Positions 32,869 to 44,509 of a stretch of 64,000 nt of DNA are shown here, in pieces (position 1 is the stretch's first letter; each line of letters starts with the position of its first letter). Both the position numbers and the translations under genes were made by a program. Source of the DNA: Phlegmacium glaucopus (taxonomy: Eukaryota > Basidiomycota > Agaricomycetes > Agaricales > Cortinariaceae); assembly GCA_015039465.1 (NCBI GenBank), contig MU130028.1:59679-123678 (forward strand), in the 5' to 3' direction. The notes beneath the pieces were generated by a model. It was not told where the DNA came from. It saw only the letters and a list, made by a program, of their open reading frames with translations, and did no database searches.

Positions 32869-35440
32869 ATGTCCAACTCCAACGAGCCCAGTGGTTCTGA
32901 CACAAAACTTCCTCGACCATCAGTCGACGAGAAGCATCCAACTGATAGCGATGAAGCAGGGACAGCAGCCATTGTGCCGTCCGACGACAGTGCGGTTGGT
33001 GTAGCACAAATCAAGGCAATGCAGACCGTCTGGGGAACGACGGGAAAGAGGGCACTATGGTTTGGACTTGCCCTCATGTTGACCTTATTGTTAGTCATGA
33101 TACGTTGGTAACCTTGCTCTTTATATTGACAACCAATCGCTAGCGCTCTGGACAGTTCGACAGGTAAGCCGGATAAGACGCTGGGACACAGATTCCAGAT
33201 ATTCTCTCTTTGATATACTCATTGGACTCGTTCAGTGACCATCTATGGTACCTATGCCACCACCGAGTTCCAACAGTTGAACTTACTTACCGGTATTCAA
33301 ACGGGCGCGGGGGTCGTATTGGGCGTAGTAAAACCACCAATTGCGAAATTTTCTGATGTACTTGGACGTGGTAAGTACCTAAATTATTACGGAAAACTTT
33401 GAGGTCAACTCATCCCCACCCCCATGATCTTCAAGGTGAAACTTATCTCCTTATAACTACCATTTACGTACTCTCGTACGCCCTCGCAGCCGCTGCGCCC
33501 TCGATAAGTGTCTATGCCGTTTCTTCCATTTTCTATGCTATCGGAAACACTGGTATACAGGTAACTGCTGTAAATACAATCCAATTCAATCGTAGTTGAA
33601 CAAAATCGACCTAGCTCTTGAACCAAGTCATTATTGCCGATTTCTCGACTACAAGGTGGAGAGGCTTTGCAATCGGGGTAAGGTTTTTCAATGTTTCTGA
33701 CGCCATTGACCCATACTGGTTCAGTTCTCCTACTCCCCAGGTTTGATCACCCCGTGGGCTTCAGCCTTCATCATCGAATCTGTCACCACCGGTATCGGTT
33801 CGTTTGCAAATATTCGTCTCCACATTTCATCACACTGACTTCCAAATATGTAGGCTGGAGATGGGGTATCGGCATGTTTGCCATCATGATGCCGGTTTGT
33901 GCAGCATTCGTTATCGGACCTCTCTTGTACTACTCTCGCAAAGCCAAAAAGGCTGGTCTTATCGTCACAAAACGCATATCCCTGTATGAATTCTGCTCCC
34001 TCATTGACCTCGGTGGTATCATCCTTCTGTCAGGCGGATCTGCCATGCTCTTGCTGCCCATCGCACTGTCAGCAACGACGGCTGGTGGGTGGAAGACACC
34101 GTGGGTGGATGCTGTACTAGCCCTTGGAATCCTATTTTTGGCAAGTTGCTCATATCGCGTCTCTACCCGGACTTATGTATCTGCTCCAGATTGCCTTGGT
34201 GCCGTACGAGAAATTTCTAGCGAAACATCCGGTGTTGCCACCTCGGTATTTCCGTGAGAGGGCCATTGTATCGTCTTGCTTGTTGGGCTTCCTTGATTCG
34301 GTATGTTTCATCTATGGTAAATTCAAATGATTGACCTTCTTTCCAGATCTGTTATGCCGTGACGCATGCTTAGTGAGTGGGTCACTGTTATTGGGAGACC
34401 ACAACGCTAAATATCTTTATGTAGCTTGTACCCCTGGTCAATCGTCGGTGCGTCAGCTAATATTTCCCTCTTCCATTTGTTTGACCAATTGCGACAATAG
34501 TACACAACTACGGCCCGCTGGATGCGACTTTTCTGTTTAATACCAACGGCACTGCCCAGCTTTTTGCCGGTCTGATCGTTGGATTGCTCATGGCCAAGAC
34601 GCGCAGATACAAGTGGCTCTTCTGGATTGGCAGCGGTATTCGTGTCATGTATGTGGTCGATGCACATCTGATAGAACGTCACTCATGCTGTATTTTCTTT
34701 TAGTGGATATGGTGTAAGTTCACTTTTCAGATCTGCAGTCCTTTGTCTAATGTCGATTAGGTCATGATGAGACTCCGCGGCGCAAACAACTCTACGGTGG
34801 AACTATTCATTGTTCAGGTGGGAGTGTAGTTGAGTGTAAGGCTCAGCATTTTAATGAGTGATTATTTTCAGGTCATACAAGGTTTTGGCTCGGGTATAAT
34901 TCAGACGATCATTGTCATCTCTGGACAAATTGTTGTCAGTCATGCTGGTATGTGTCGGCGCTTTCAACGATTTTTTTTTTTCAAAGTCTGTGATTATAGA
35001 ACTGGCGCAAGTATCTTCTCTCGTGTTATTAACAGCTTATCTCGGTGAAGCTGTTGGCCAAGCCATTGCTGGAGGTTCGTCTTTGCCTTATTTGTCTAGT
35101 TGTATCCTCAAGCTGCCGCTTCACAGGTATCTATAATAACAACTTCCCAACTCAACTACAAAAGCGCCTCCCCGATGCTTCGGCCGACACGATTTCAAAG
35201 ATCGTCAACGCTGTCCTCGGCGTCCTCCCCGACTGGGGCACCGCTGAGCGGGTCGTAATCAATGACGTGTATTCGGACCTCATGCGCCAGATGACGCTTG
35301 TCGCCGTCATCATATCTGGACCGACTTTAATCTGTGTATTGTTGATGCCTGATAACCAGCTTATTGATGCACAGAACCTAGTGGAAGCGGAAGAGACCGG
35401 GGAAGCATTACAGCCCTCAAAACAATCGGAACAAAAATAA
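32869..35440 (+). CDS. MFS transporter, siderophore-iron type (copy A)
   Basis: A multi-exon gene of about 16 exons with short introns. The N-terminus is polar (MSNSNEPSGSDTKLPRPS) and the first helix is WFGLALMLTL. The MFS loop motif reads VKPPIAKFSDVLGRGETYLL, close to the AKxxDxxGR signature of siderophore-iron transporters. GWRWGIGMFAIMMPV and LPPRYFRERAIVSSCLLG follow, then GLLMAKTRRYKWLFWIGS, VIQGFGSGIIQTIIVISGQ and a soluble tail LVEAEETGEALQPSKQSEQK with stop at 35440. Expected role: plasma-membrane or endosomal uptake or export of ferric siderophores; the exact substrate cannot be read. One intron is GC-AG (LFL, donor GCAAGT at about 34141; IALVPYE). The junction at about 33680 is ambiguous: the GT donor gives a frame break, an upstream GC donor keeps the frame. 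No in-exon stop was found. Confidence 0.8.
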
Positions 35441-36263
35441 CGATCTGCGATGATGGACTGTGATCATTACTGATCCTCACCATGTGTGGAGATGAATCAT
35501 TGATAATTTACTAGATGACTGTTCAAGCTGTTTGGAAGTTTGGAAATTGGAACAATATCAGATATTGTACTTCCCTTGTATCAGCTATGTAACATAAATT
35601 GAACAACTTGAAGGCAACCACCCTCTTCATTCTCCAACTGGTCATGAGTCTAGCTATCTTAGCCATAAATTGGATTACCTGGGTTTCAACATAGTCAGGG
35701 GTCATGCGAGTCTGACCCTACCCTAGGTTTTGATTGATGGTGACTGTTGGAATAATAAACACCTAACGAGCCCAAGTAAATGCCTGCTACAGAACTTGTC
35801 ATTTCTTCTCTTGTTTCTCTACTTATGAAACATCTGTTTACCATTCAATATTGTAGTTAATATATTTCTTATTGTTTCTACAATACCTTTTGTTCTACCA
35901 ACTGTATTTTAACTTATTTTCATACTTAGGATAAAAAAAGTTTAAAAAAGTTTGTTGTATACTTGTTTTTCCCTCACTTGTTTGCTTCATTGCTTGCAAA
36001 CACTGAGGTAAGAACTCCTTCATAACCTTTACTTATCTTTACTTACAATAAGTACCCATTGAGAGACCCATGCTGTTGTAATTTACAACACCACAAAATT
36101 ACAAAATTTTCTGTTTGGGGTAGTTATTACAACAATTAAGGTGAATTTATTACTGTAAATACCTATTGAAGTTGTAGTAATTTAAAAATTTAATGTTGTA
36201 ATTTCCATAGATAAATAATTAGATAGGATCCTGTTTATAGTGATTGTCAGGGGCAAACCTGGG
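35441..36263. other. Intergenic AT-rich DNA
   Basis: After about 160 bp shared with the other transporter copy, nothing recognisable: AT-rich sequence without open frames or clear repeats. Confidence 0.45.
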
Positions 36264-36860
36264 GTAAAAATATTCAACCCTTACCCTGACCCCTACCCTT
36301 CTCCAAGGGTAGAGGTTTTGGAGGGTCAGGGTAAGTTTTGAGGGGTATGAAGGGTACAGGGTATGGCCAAGGGTATTACTTTAAGGCTATAGATATATAA
36401 ATCTCTGTTTTTACTTGCATTAATAGCTCTATTATAGGTAGTTTAGAATAGATAACTGCCTCAATATGTCAAATTCACAGATTTCTACCTTCCTAAATAG
36501 GAAAATATTGCTACATTTAGTCTATTGTATAGTTTTATACCAATTAAATCCAATAATGTAGAATTTATACTACTCACTGCTGGACCAGGCACATTCTGCT
36601 GTGTGCAGAATCTTATGTAACCACTCTAAATATAGTAATGAATTCTGCACACATTCTGCACTTGGCTATATTTAGAGTAGTTACATAAGATTCTGCACAC
36701 AGCAGAATGTGCCTGGTCTGGCAGTGACTTGGAAACAGCAAAATAAGCTTATTTTGCTGTGATTTTGAAAAAAATAAGTCTTCTGTTAAATACAAATATT
36801 TGAACCCTTACCAAGGGTCAGGGTAAGGAGGGTTGACAAAATCCAACCCTGACCCTACTT
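36264..36860. mobile_element. CCCTGACCC-rich MITE-like element with nested palindrome
   Basis: The left part (TATTCAACCCTTACCCTGACC, about 36269) and right part (reverse complement: GTCAACCCTCCTTACCCTGA) form inverted ends. Words such as GGGTCAGGGTAAG recur at 36330 and 36816. A separate palindrome (36575-36726) sits inside. No target duplication resolved. Confidence 0.5.
36575..36726. repeat. 152-bp near-perfect palindrome (MITE)
   Basis: Left arm CACTGCTGGACCAGGCACAT... continues through GTGCAGAATCTTATGTAAC, and the right arm repeats it inverted, ending ATGTGCCTGGTCTGGCAGTG. Arms of about 60 bp differ at a few positions. ACT flanks both sides, compatible with a 3-bp duplication as in PIF/Harbinger-type MITEs. 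Confidence 0.78.
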
Positions 36861-36866
36861 ACTTAT

Positions 36867-37277
36867 AGTGATGTGCAGGCTTGGCTTTGAGGCATTAAGC
36901 CAGCTGAGTTGAGCCCAAGCTGCCAAAGCTGTCATCAAGCTTTGTACAGCCTAGGGCTCAGGCTGTAGTGCACATATAGTGTCATTAGTCATGTTTATGA
37001 AGATTTCAATGCTTATAATTTATGTTCACCTATGTTACATGGCATCTAAGTGTGTTGTAAGACTGATTTCTCACCAAAGATGGTGAAAAGATGTGAAAAT
37101 AGACAATTTTGTGTGATGTGGCACACTGTTTGGACAGTTTCTGCAGGTGGCGTTTCAGGCCATGGCCTAGGCCCTGAGCTTGGGCTGGCTTTGGCTTTTG
37201 ATGGCCTGTGGCTTGGGCTTGAAATTTGTTGGGCCCTCTGCAGGCCATGAGGAGCTGAGCCAAGCCTGCACATCACT
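36867..37277. mobile_element. hAT-type MITE related to 30232-30692
   Basis: Ends AGTGATGTGCAGGCTTGGCT and AGCCAAGCCTGCACATCACT are inverted repeats of 20 bp. The interior has GGCTTGGGCTTG/CAGGCCATG words like the 30232-30692 element, with C-to-T type decay. No 8-bp duplication is recognisable. Confidence 0.78.
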
Positions 37278-37324
37278 GTAAGGGCAACCTACAGCCAAGA
37301 GGAGATGGGGACTCTAGAGAGAGT

Positions 37325-37915
37325 TGTTGCATTCTGTTATACATTACTCCAGTCCAGCTCCGATGGAGCTGTTTCCAGTAGTCCATACTCCATACCAGTG
37401 CTTTCCTTTACTTCCGGAATTACTCTTCCCACATCCAACTCTGAGACCTTTCTGTATCATTCTGGCTCTTCCGACATTACTCCAAACCCATTTCCCTCAT
37501 TGTCACCATAACAGCTATTTCTTTGTCATCACTTTCCCATTATCAGTCAGCACACCAGTACCAGATTATTCACCCAAGAATGCAGGACCTTCCGGGAGCA
37601 GGATGCAGCACTTTATATTTATCTACCATATTTCAGTTGCTATTCCTTTTATTATTTAAGTGATCGAAGCTTGTATGTTTTCCTTAGTTTTGAATATCAA
37701 CTTAGTTTCCTCCTCTTGTTCGTCCTCTAAGTCACTGATGCTTCCATCTTATTTCCTTCTCTTCTGGTTCCGAAATCAGGACACTATAGGAGCTGGGCAG
37801 CACAGCACATACACTGAGGTCAAAGTCCTTTCCGCTACTTGTTCTGGTTCCATTCCGTTCCATTCCATTCCGTTCTGGAATTACTCCAATGTTATCCCTG
37901 TGTTTAAACTTAACA
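37325..37915 (+). mobile_element. Solo LTR of the Gypsy family
   Basis: Starts TGTTGCATTC and ends AAACTTAACA; 591 bp, homologous in full to the LTRs of the element at 6430-14529. A perfect target duplication AGAGT flanks it (37320-37324 and 37916-37920). ORFs inside are non-genic LTR frames. Confidence 0.93.
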
Positions 37916-38781
37916 AGAGTGGACAGTCTATAAAGACTAAGTAAGGTAGCAATAAGCTGGCAACAGTAGGGGGAATCCAGTAATAATGAGATAAGGAGTG
38001 TAATTACTCAAAATAAGGTAGTAGCCAAACAGTGACAAACAAGTATGTTAGCTAGTTGAAATGAAAGTAAAATATAAACAATAAATGGGGTATATACCTG
38101 AGAGGTGTCCCCTTACAATCACTACTTAATTATTACTTATTACTAGTAGTACTACTGTACTAGTAGTATTAGTATTTTCAACCACTTGACTAGTTTCTGA
38201 CACCTAACTAGTTACTTTTTAGTCATTAGTAGTACTGTACCATTTTGATTAGTTTGTCCAGGGGTGACCTGGGACATGTTGGATGAATTTGTACAGTGTT
38301 GGACAGACGTGTCAGTGAGGGCCATCACACCAGAGGCACATGGTGGATACAAGTTCCTTTTTTTGCTGTTTGTGAATTGTAAGAACACTTTCCCAAAATC
38401 TGTGCATAAAGAACAACATCTCCTCTCTAAGTCAAACTTCATCCAACTTACCAAGAGTCAGCATAGACGAAGAGGATACAACATAAATAGTAAGGTGCAG
38501 TGCCAGGACCCCGAGTGCAATAAGGCAGTATTTTCTGGCTAAGGCACTGTGATGGCCCTCAAAAAACACTTGTTTGGTACAAGAACAATTTCCATAAATG
38601 GAACTCATAATAAACTCAACCTCTGTTTTTTTGAACCCAATATTTCACTTTGGAAGGAAACTCTTGCCAGGGTTGTTAGGGGATACATATTGTATCTGAC
38701 TCTAGGTACACTTAGTATTCATCTTTACTTTCATTTTACTCTACAATCATATCACATACTGCATTCCCCATCCTACCCTTT
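37916..38781. other. Intergenic DNA
   Basis: AT-rich with a TAGTAGTACTACTGTACTAG short palindromic tract at about 38143-38170. ORFs at 38264-38542 and 38549-38824 resemble nothing I recognise and are interrupted; not called as genes. Confidence 0.4.
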
Positions 38782-39359
38782 TGTTAAGTTTGAGAACTCT
38801 GTTCCAGAGTTTTGGATGGAGTAACGGACAGAGTCACGGAATGGAGTCACAGAAAGGATAGGACTTAGCCTCAGCTTATGTGCTGTGCTACCCAGAGCCT
38901 TCGTGTCCTAGATTTCGGAGTAAGATGGAGCGGAGCGGAACCAGAAGTTGCAAAGAACTTAGAGGAAGACCAAGAGTGGGAAACTAAGTCGATATTCGAA
39001 CTGAGGAAAACATACAAGATTCGAGTACTTAAATAATAAAAGAAATAGCAACCGAAATATAGAATATAAATATAAGTGCTGCGTACTGCTCCCAGAAGGT
39101 CCTGCATTCTTGGGTGAATAATCCATAGCTTGTGTGCTGACTGATGGTGGGAAAGTGATGACAAAGAAATAGTGGTTGTGACGAAGATGTGGAAATGAGT
39201 TTGGAGTAACGTCGGAAGAGCTGGAATGATACGGAGAAGTCTCGGAGTTGGACGTAGGAGGTAGAACTGGAAACAAGGGAAAGTACTGGAACGGAGTACG
39301 GACTTCCGGAAACAACTCCGACAGAGTCGGACCGGAGTAATGTATGATGGAATGTAACA
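38782..39359 (-). mobile_element. Solo LTR of the Gypsy family, opposite orientation
   Basis: Starts TGTTAAGTTTGAG and ends GGAATGTAACA on the plus strand; 578 bp. Perfect duplication CCTTT at 38777-38781 and 39360-39364. Confidence 0.93.
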
Positions 39360-39379
39360 CCTTTTATGGACATCCCTTT

Positions 39380-39620
39380 ATTGTTGTAGTAGTTGACCCT
39401 TCGCCGATGACATTGTACCAATGTCAGTTTCTATTTTTGTTATCTTGACATGCCCTACCTTCTATTATGTACTAGCTGTATATAGTCATATTGCCTCCCA
39501 TGCATGTAGTATATAGGTGTAAGGTGCTTATCTTCGATAAGCACCTTAGAATTCAACTTGATTCCCAGGTCCTTACTCTCCTCTAACAAGGGTACTATCT
39601 GACAAGGAGAAGGCATAATA
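39380..39620 (+). repeat. Hairpin-bearing dispersed repeat, copy 1
   Basis: TATATAGG (39512) is followed by a 13-bp stem TAAGGTGCTTATC / GATAAGCACCTTA with a TTC loop (39520-39548), then GAATTCAACTTG. Upstream ACATGCCCTACCTTCTATTA matches copy 3 in reverse. The family has copies at 44510-44720 and 50160-50460. Confidence 0.7.
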
Positions 39621-40345
39621 GATGCCAAATTCCTCACCTTCCAGATCTGGATCTTTGTTGTCAGAGCCCTCACTTAGCTCATAATCAGGATCAAGACACT
39701 TCTCAAATAGGTTGTCAGTGAATACAGAGCCAAATCCATGTTTTCCTGATGCTCTTTGAGCCTTTCTTTAATTGGAACAAGCACATTTGTGAGGCATAAT
39801 GGGGTAGGTGCTTGATTTGAGGCAGTTTAACTAGGCCAATTTTCAATTTTTTTTACCTCAAAAAGTAGATTTAGTCACATGATATAGGCAATTTTGGACT
39901 TTGCAAATTTATGGTATTCAGGCCCTGGGTTGAGAACCAATCAAGCCTTGGAAAGCCAGTTGGGGGACAAAACAATGGGTGACCAAGAGGAGGAAGAGGA
40001 AGAGGAATTTAGTGACATCAGCAAACTCTGATTTTGAGTCATAACATGCCATAACAAATAAGCTAAGCCTATAGCATGCCATAGTGTCAGAGTGGTTGTG
40101 TAGTGCTATATAGACAGTTCATGTCCCTCTGTAGCAATAAAAGGAGACTACATAATACTTTGTACTATTCTAAGAAGCCACTTCAGAGCCGATCAAATAG
40201 CATGGGAAATTCTGCTCCTATCACTTAATGTTGGTAGAAGACCCCCTGGCTCCTGAGGTGATCTAGCTACTCAATTATCTTGGTGATTTTAAAAAAAATA
40301 TTTAGCAAGATAGAAAAAATGTGGCTTGAGCCATCAGCAACACTA

Positions 40346-40378
<33 letters not shown>

Positions 40379-40420
40379 TTGATGGTGATGACAATGATGA
40401 TAATGATGACAGCTACTCCC
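39621..40420. other. Intergenic DNA
   Basis: No gene supported. A GA-rich run GAGGAGGAAGAGGAAGAGG is at about 39988-40006 and a CAACAACAACAAC/ACCACCACC microsatellite at 40344-40378. Confidence 0.4.
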
Positions 40421-42200
40421 CTAACCAAGGGGGTTTTTGGTGTTTTTTGTATATATATTTTAATTTCAACTCACTAACAAAAAACTAGCAGTGTACAGTA
40501 TGACTCAGATGACCATCCCACCACCACCTACCTTGACACACCACCACCACCTTTTCACCCCCCTTCACTAGGGGGTTTTTTATTATATTCTTATGCTTTC
40601 AAACAATGGCTACACCCCCCCTGAACAGAGGGGGGGTTCATTTCTATGGATGGCTACATGACAGCTACCCCCTCTGTACAAGGGGGGGTCATTTTATTTC
40701 AACAATGGCTAAAACCGTCAGATACCATGATGACAACCAGCATGATGATGATGACCCCCCCTCACTGGGGGTTTTATTTTATTTTATTTGTTTTAGTACA
40801 CTACCAAGATGACTACTGCAATGACCACCACACACAACAACAACCACCCCTCCTCACTGGGGGGGTTATTGTTATTTTTAATTTCTTATTCTTTATTTTA
40901 ATTACTATGACAACAGGTATGACAATGAGGACCCACATTGATGACACCCAAACGACACACCCAAATGATGACATGCATGAATGATGATATGTACAAACAA
41001 TGACATGTACAAACAATGACATGTACAAACAATGACATGTACAAATAATGACACATACAAACAATGACATGTATGAACAATGATACACATGAACAATGAC
41101 ACACATGAACAATGATGATGTACCTGTGGTGAGGTCAGACTGCAAGTAGTTACATAGTTCGTGGGGTTAATGTAGGTTTCCTCAATAAACTTTTAGAAGT
41201 AATTCACAGTATTGAAATATGCAAGGAGAGTAATCCATGAAGATAGTGAAATCTGTGAATGATAGCAAAGTATGCAAATTAATTTAAAAGAATGAGACTA
41301 TGACTTAGAATGATGCTTCAAAGTTTGTGGGATCAAAACTCTGGCCATCTCTTGTTCACCTTTCCTACTACTTGCTATGGATACTTAATACAAGAATTGT
41401 AAACTAGCCAGGTGCAGATATGTGAAACAGAAATGTAAAAATTGAGCTAATGTGAAATCACATTGACCCAGTAGTTTGGTAACGAAGAAATAGGAGATAA
41501 GGTAAAAATAAAAGTGATGAGTAAGGAGGTCAGTTGAATGACCTCCTGTTTTGAAGGATATGATAAATATATATATATGGAAAGTCAAGAGGAAGCAAGT
41601 GTGAAATAAAACAGACCATAATCAAACCAGTGCATGGGACACATGGAGAGACAAGGTATGCATACACAAACTGTGAAAGACTGCGAGATTAGACAGTGGC
41701 TGTGTGAAGGTGTTGCTGTGAAGGAGTGAACATGGCTAAGTCCAACATTGCTAGTGAGAGCTGTAGATAGGCTGAGGTATGAAGTGCAAAGAGTGATGAA
41801 GGTACTTTGGATAGTCATGAGGATTGTAGGAGTGATGTGTGAGTTATGTGTGAAGAGTAGGTGATATTGTAGGATATGTGAATGATAGTGCGAGGGTTAC
41901 TGAAAACCACAGATGAGAGTGCAAATGATAGTTGTAACCATGAGGCATCTGCAAGTGTGATTGTATACTGTGAAGTTGTTAAATTGCAAAAATAACCTGT
42001 TTATGAACCTAGAGGTCATTTGGATCCTATCAACGACACATATGAACAATGACACATGCAAATGACAATGATGACCCCCTTATAGGGGGTTTATTTTTAT
42101 TTAATACACTACCACAGCCCTCACATGACAACAACAACAACCCCCTCACCAGGGTTTATTTTAATTTTAATATACTACAATCATAACCCCCTCAGGAGGT
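40421..42200 (+). repeat. Array of short C5-G5 hairpin modules
   Basis: About nine modules, each a run of 4-7 C, a 4-9 base loop (often TCACT), 4-7 G, then a T-rich TTTTATTTTATTTTA tail. Examples at about 40556-40590, 40613-40640, 40665-40700, 40754-40790, 40845-40880, 42074-42100 and 42137-42165. Between them lie CAATGAC/GATGACAAC spacers that become a 15-16 bp tandem repeat (ACAATGACATGTACAA) at 40975-41110. A solo LTR (41116-42032) splits the array. Confidence 0.7.
41116..42032 (-). mobile_element. Solo LTR of the TGATAGGA family, minus orientation
   Basis: Plus-strand start TGATGTACCTGTGG and end GGATCCTATCA are the reverse complement of the ends of the LTR at 21795-22528; similarity continues inward (TAAACRNNNTTTTTGC, CAGTATAC). 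Flanks ATGA and ACGA are a possible 4-bp duplication with one change. It interrupts the hairpin array. Confidence 0.72.
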
Positions 42201-43728
42201 ATGTTTTTAATATTTTTAATAGGTTTTTAATATTTTTAATAGGTTATTAATAAGTGAATAATATGTTATTAATTACTTATTAATGTAAATTTGTATTTAT
42301 ATAATATCAACATATATCTTGCAATAAAAATAAAAATAAATCAAGGAAAAATTAAATGAGATAAAACAAGTCAATGACTTAGCTGATTTCACCATGAATC
42401 CACCTGGACTGCCTGGAATCCTAGAGGAATCCACCAGGAATATTCTCATTTACCAGGAATTCCAGGATTTCTAGTGGATTCCTCCAGGATTCCTCCAGGA
42501 TTCTGGGCAGTCTGGGTGGATTCCTGGAGGAAGATGTGGAGGAGTGTAAAGTTCAGGGTTGTTGTCCTGGTTCTGGTTGTTGTTATCCTGGTTCTTGTCC
42601 TTCTTGTCCTTATTCTTATCCTCCTGGCCTTTGTTGTTCTCAGCACTGCTCTCATTCTTGTTGTTGTCAATCTCATCTGGCAAGCAACCTTATACCAAGC
42701 CAAAAAAGAAACTGGATCCCTCCCCCAATCAACATCAACTGGCAGTTGAAAATGTGCCATGTCACAAACTGAGGGAGGCTCTGCCATGAAGAAACAGTGG
42801 AAACAATGATGAGTCCCTATTTTGGACAGATAAAATATTTACATTTCCATATACAGAAAAACCTTGAGCAAAAAAACTTGAGACAATACTGCTGCCACTA
42901 CCCTTAGTGCTAACCAGCTCACAAAATGACTTTCTATTTTATTTTTCACTCTACTGACAATTTTTTAATTTCAGGACTAAGCTGGCCCTCAAAATCAGTG
43001 AGCTCAGTGTTGCTCCACCCCTTGCTTTCACTACCTCACTGCTACCACCTTACCACTCCCTGCTCTCAACATCTGGGGTTGTCAATGCTGTTCAGATACT
43101 AACCCAGGGTCAACTGATGAAAGTGAGTGGGCACATTAAATGGCAGTGGTGTTGTGGTATAATGGCATGGGTTGTTATGACTTTTGAAGAATTTAAACAA
43201 GTAAAAGTCTAACTCAAGACAGTTAAGTTAAAAATATATTGAAAGAGAGAGAATGAGCCTAGAATAATGCCTAAGAATCACTCAGGTATTGTCTTCAAGG
43301 TTTGAGAAAGATTGAGTTTCTTTAGAGCATAAGAATCTCAAGAAATAGCTATGGTACATCACTAGTAGACTATGGTTTATATACTAAAGAGATAATATGA
43401 GAAGCATATGGTAAATGTGAGGTATTTGCATGTAAAAGAGTAAGTGAATGCATGTATGAAAGAAATGAAAAATAAGCATGTGAATTGCATGTTAGTGAAG
43501 CAGATGAATTGGAAATGAAAGGTGCATGTAAAGAGGGTAAAAAAAGTATGTTCATTGTTGAGATAAAGAAAGGAAGGAAAAATGAATTTGTAACATTGGG
43601 GTTGTAGGGGTGTTGGTGGTCAGTGTTGAAAGGCATAGGAGTAAGTGTGGAAGTGGGTCACTGCTGAGGGTGGTTACAGTTACTGCTGACAAAGCCTGGA
43701 GTCATTGATATACTACCCTGTGGAAAAA
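42201..43728. other. Unassigned AT-rich DNA
   Basis: A cluster of degenerate GGATTCCTCCAGGATT words at 42405-42530 forms imperfect inverted repeats. GT-rich, translatable sequence at 42540-42790 is low-complexity and open in several frames, so it is not called. The rest shows no feature. Confidence 0.4.
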
Positions 43729-43731
43729 AAA

Positions 43732-43812
43732 TGGCCCTATAGCCAAGTGGTTGGTGTGCCACCACTATGGATTAATTACCAGGTACTAAGTTTGAACCAT
43801 GCTCATAGCAGT
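43732..43812 (+). ncRNA. tRNA-derived SINE head
   Basis: TAGCCAAGTGG (43740-43750) fits the RNA polymerase III A box (TRGCNNAGYNGG) and GTTTGAACC (43791-43799) resembles the B box (GGTTCGANTCC), about 50 bp apart. The 5' and 3' acceptor strands do not pair, so this is not a functional tRNA. An SINE or relic is the likelier reading. Confidence 0.45.
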
Positions 43813-44509
43813 TAATTTTTGATGACTAATCATATATTATAGTTCCACACTCCACACAGAATCTGGTCAGATTCTGCTTATTCCTCATGGATTCCATGTA
43901 ATCCTTACAGAATACAAAAAGTTCAGTCCTATGGAATTCCCAAATTCCTGGTATGAAGGTATGAATTTCCTTGAGTACCCAACATTTAAAGTTTTAAACC
44001 AATCTTAATGTTAGTAAATTAAGAGGGTAATAATATGATTTAGGAACTTTGAATTATCTTAAGAAAAAATTTCTGTTTAAGAAACTTTTATTATACAAAG
44101 AAATTGCCATGGCTATACTACTATATGTGACATTGCCAACCTCTATTTTTTATCCCCCTGACAGGCTTTCTTTTCAATTTTATCTGGATGATAACTGGTC
44201 AAGATGTTAGTGAATTTATCTTGGATATAGTGCAGCATGAGTGGATGAGACTTCAACATCTGACCAAAAAGCTTCCAGCATTTTCTAGCACTGAATGGAA
44301 GAAGGTTGTGATCACATTTGGCCTGGATCCCACCATTGACAAATATCAATTGCCACCATTCTCCATTCCACATGCTTATCTTCTGCCTCCATTCCACCAG
44401 CAAGTGATGAAAGATTCAATGCAGTGGCTCAACATCTACCAAGGGAGAGGGTCTCAAAAGAAAGAGGCTGCCTATTTATGTTAGGTACAACTACAAGAGT
44501 GCTATTAAC
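43813..44509. other. Unassigned region with one unrecognised ORF
   Basis: A 98-codon frame at 44188-44484 (MITGQDVSEFILDIVQHEW ...) has reasonable amino-acid composition but no domain I recognise and no exon context. It could be a relic exon of a transposon-associated gene. Repeated GGATTCC/GGAATTCC words are at 43880-43970. Confidence 0.35.

Larger units (their letters stand above)
31509..35600 (+). repeat. Segmental duplication, copy A (transporter locus)
   Basis: Starts at about TCAATAATGATAACGAAATCGG (31521) and extends about 150 bp past the transporter stop. It matches 60145-63840 in direct orientation throughout, introns included. Copy A alone has a MITE at 31928-32192. Confidence 0.88.

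Noticed and set aside
36264..36860. CCCTGACCC/CCCTTACCC runs as interstitial telomere repeats
   Set aside because: The common fungal telomere unit is TTAGGG (CCCTAA); these words are irregular and arranged as inverted ends of a MITE-like element.
40280..41145. ORFs rich in Met, Thr, His or Cys through the hairpin array
   Set aside because: They follow the CAATGAC and ACAATGACATGTACAA repeats in both strands and have no recognisable domain.
42446..42789. Four overlapping ORFs around 42.5-42.8 kb
   Set aside because: The sequence is GT-rich low complexity, open in several frames on both strands; none resembles a known protein.
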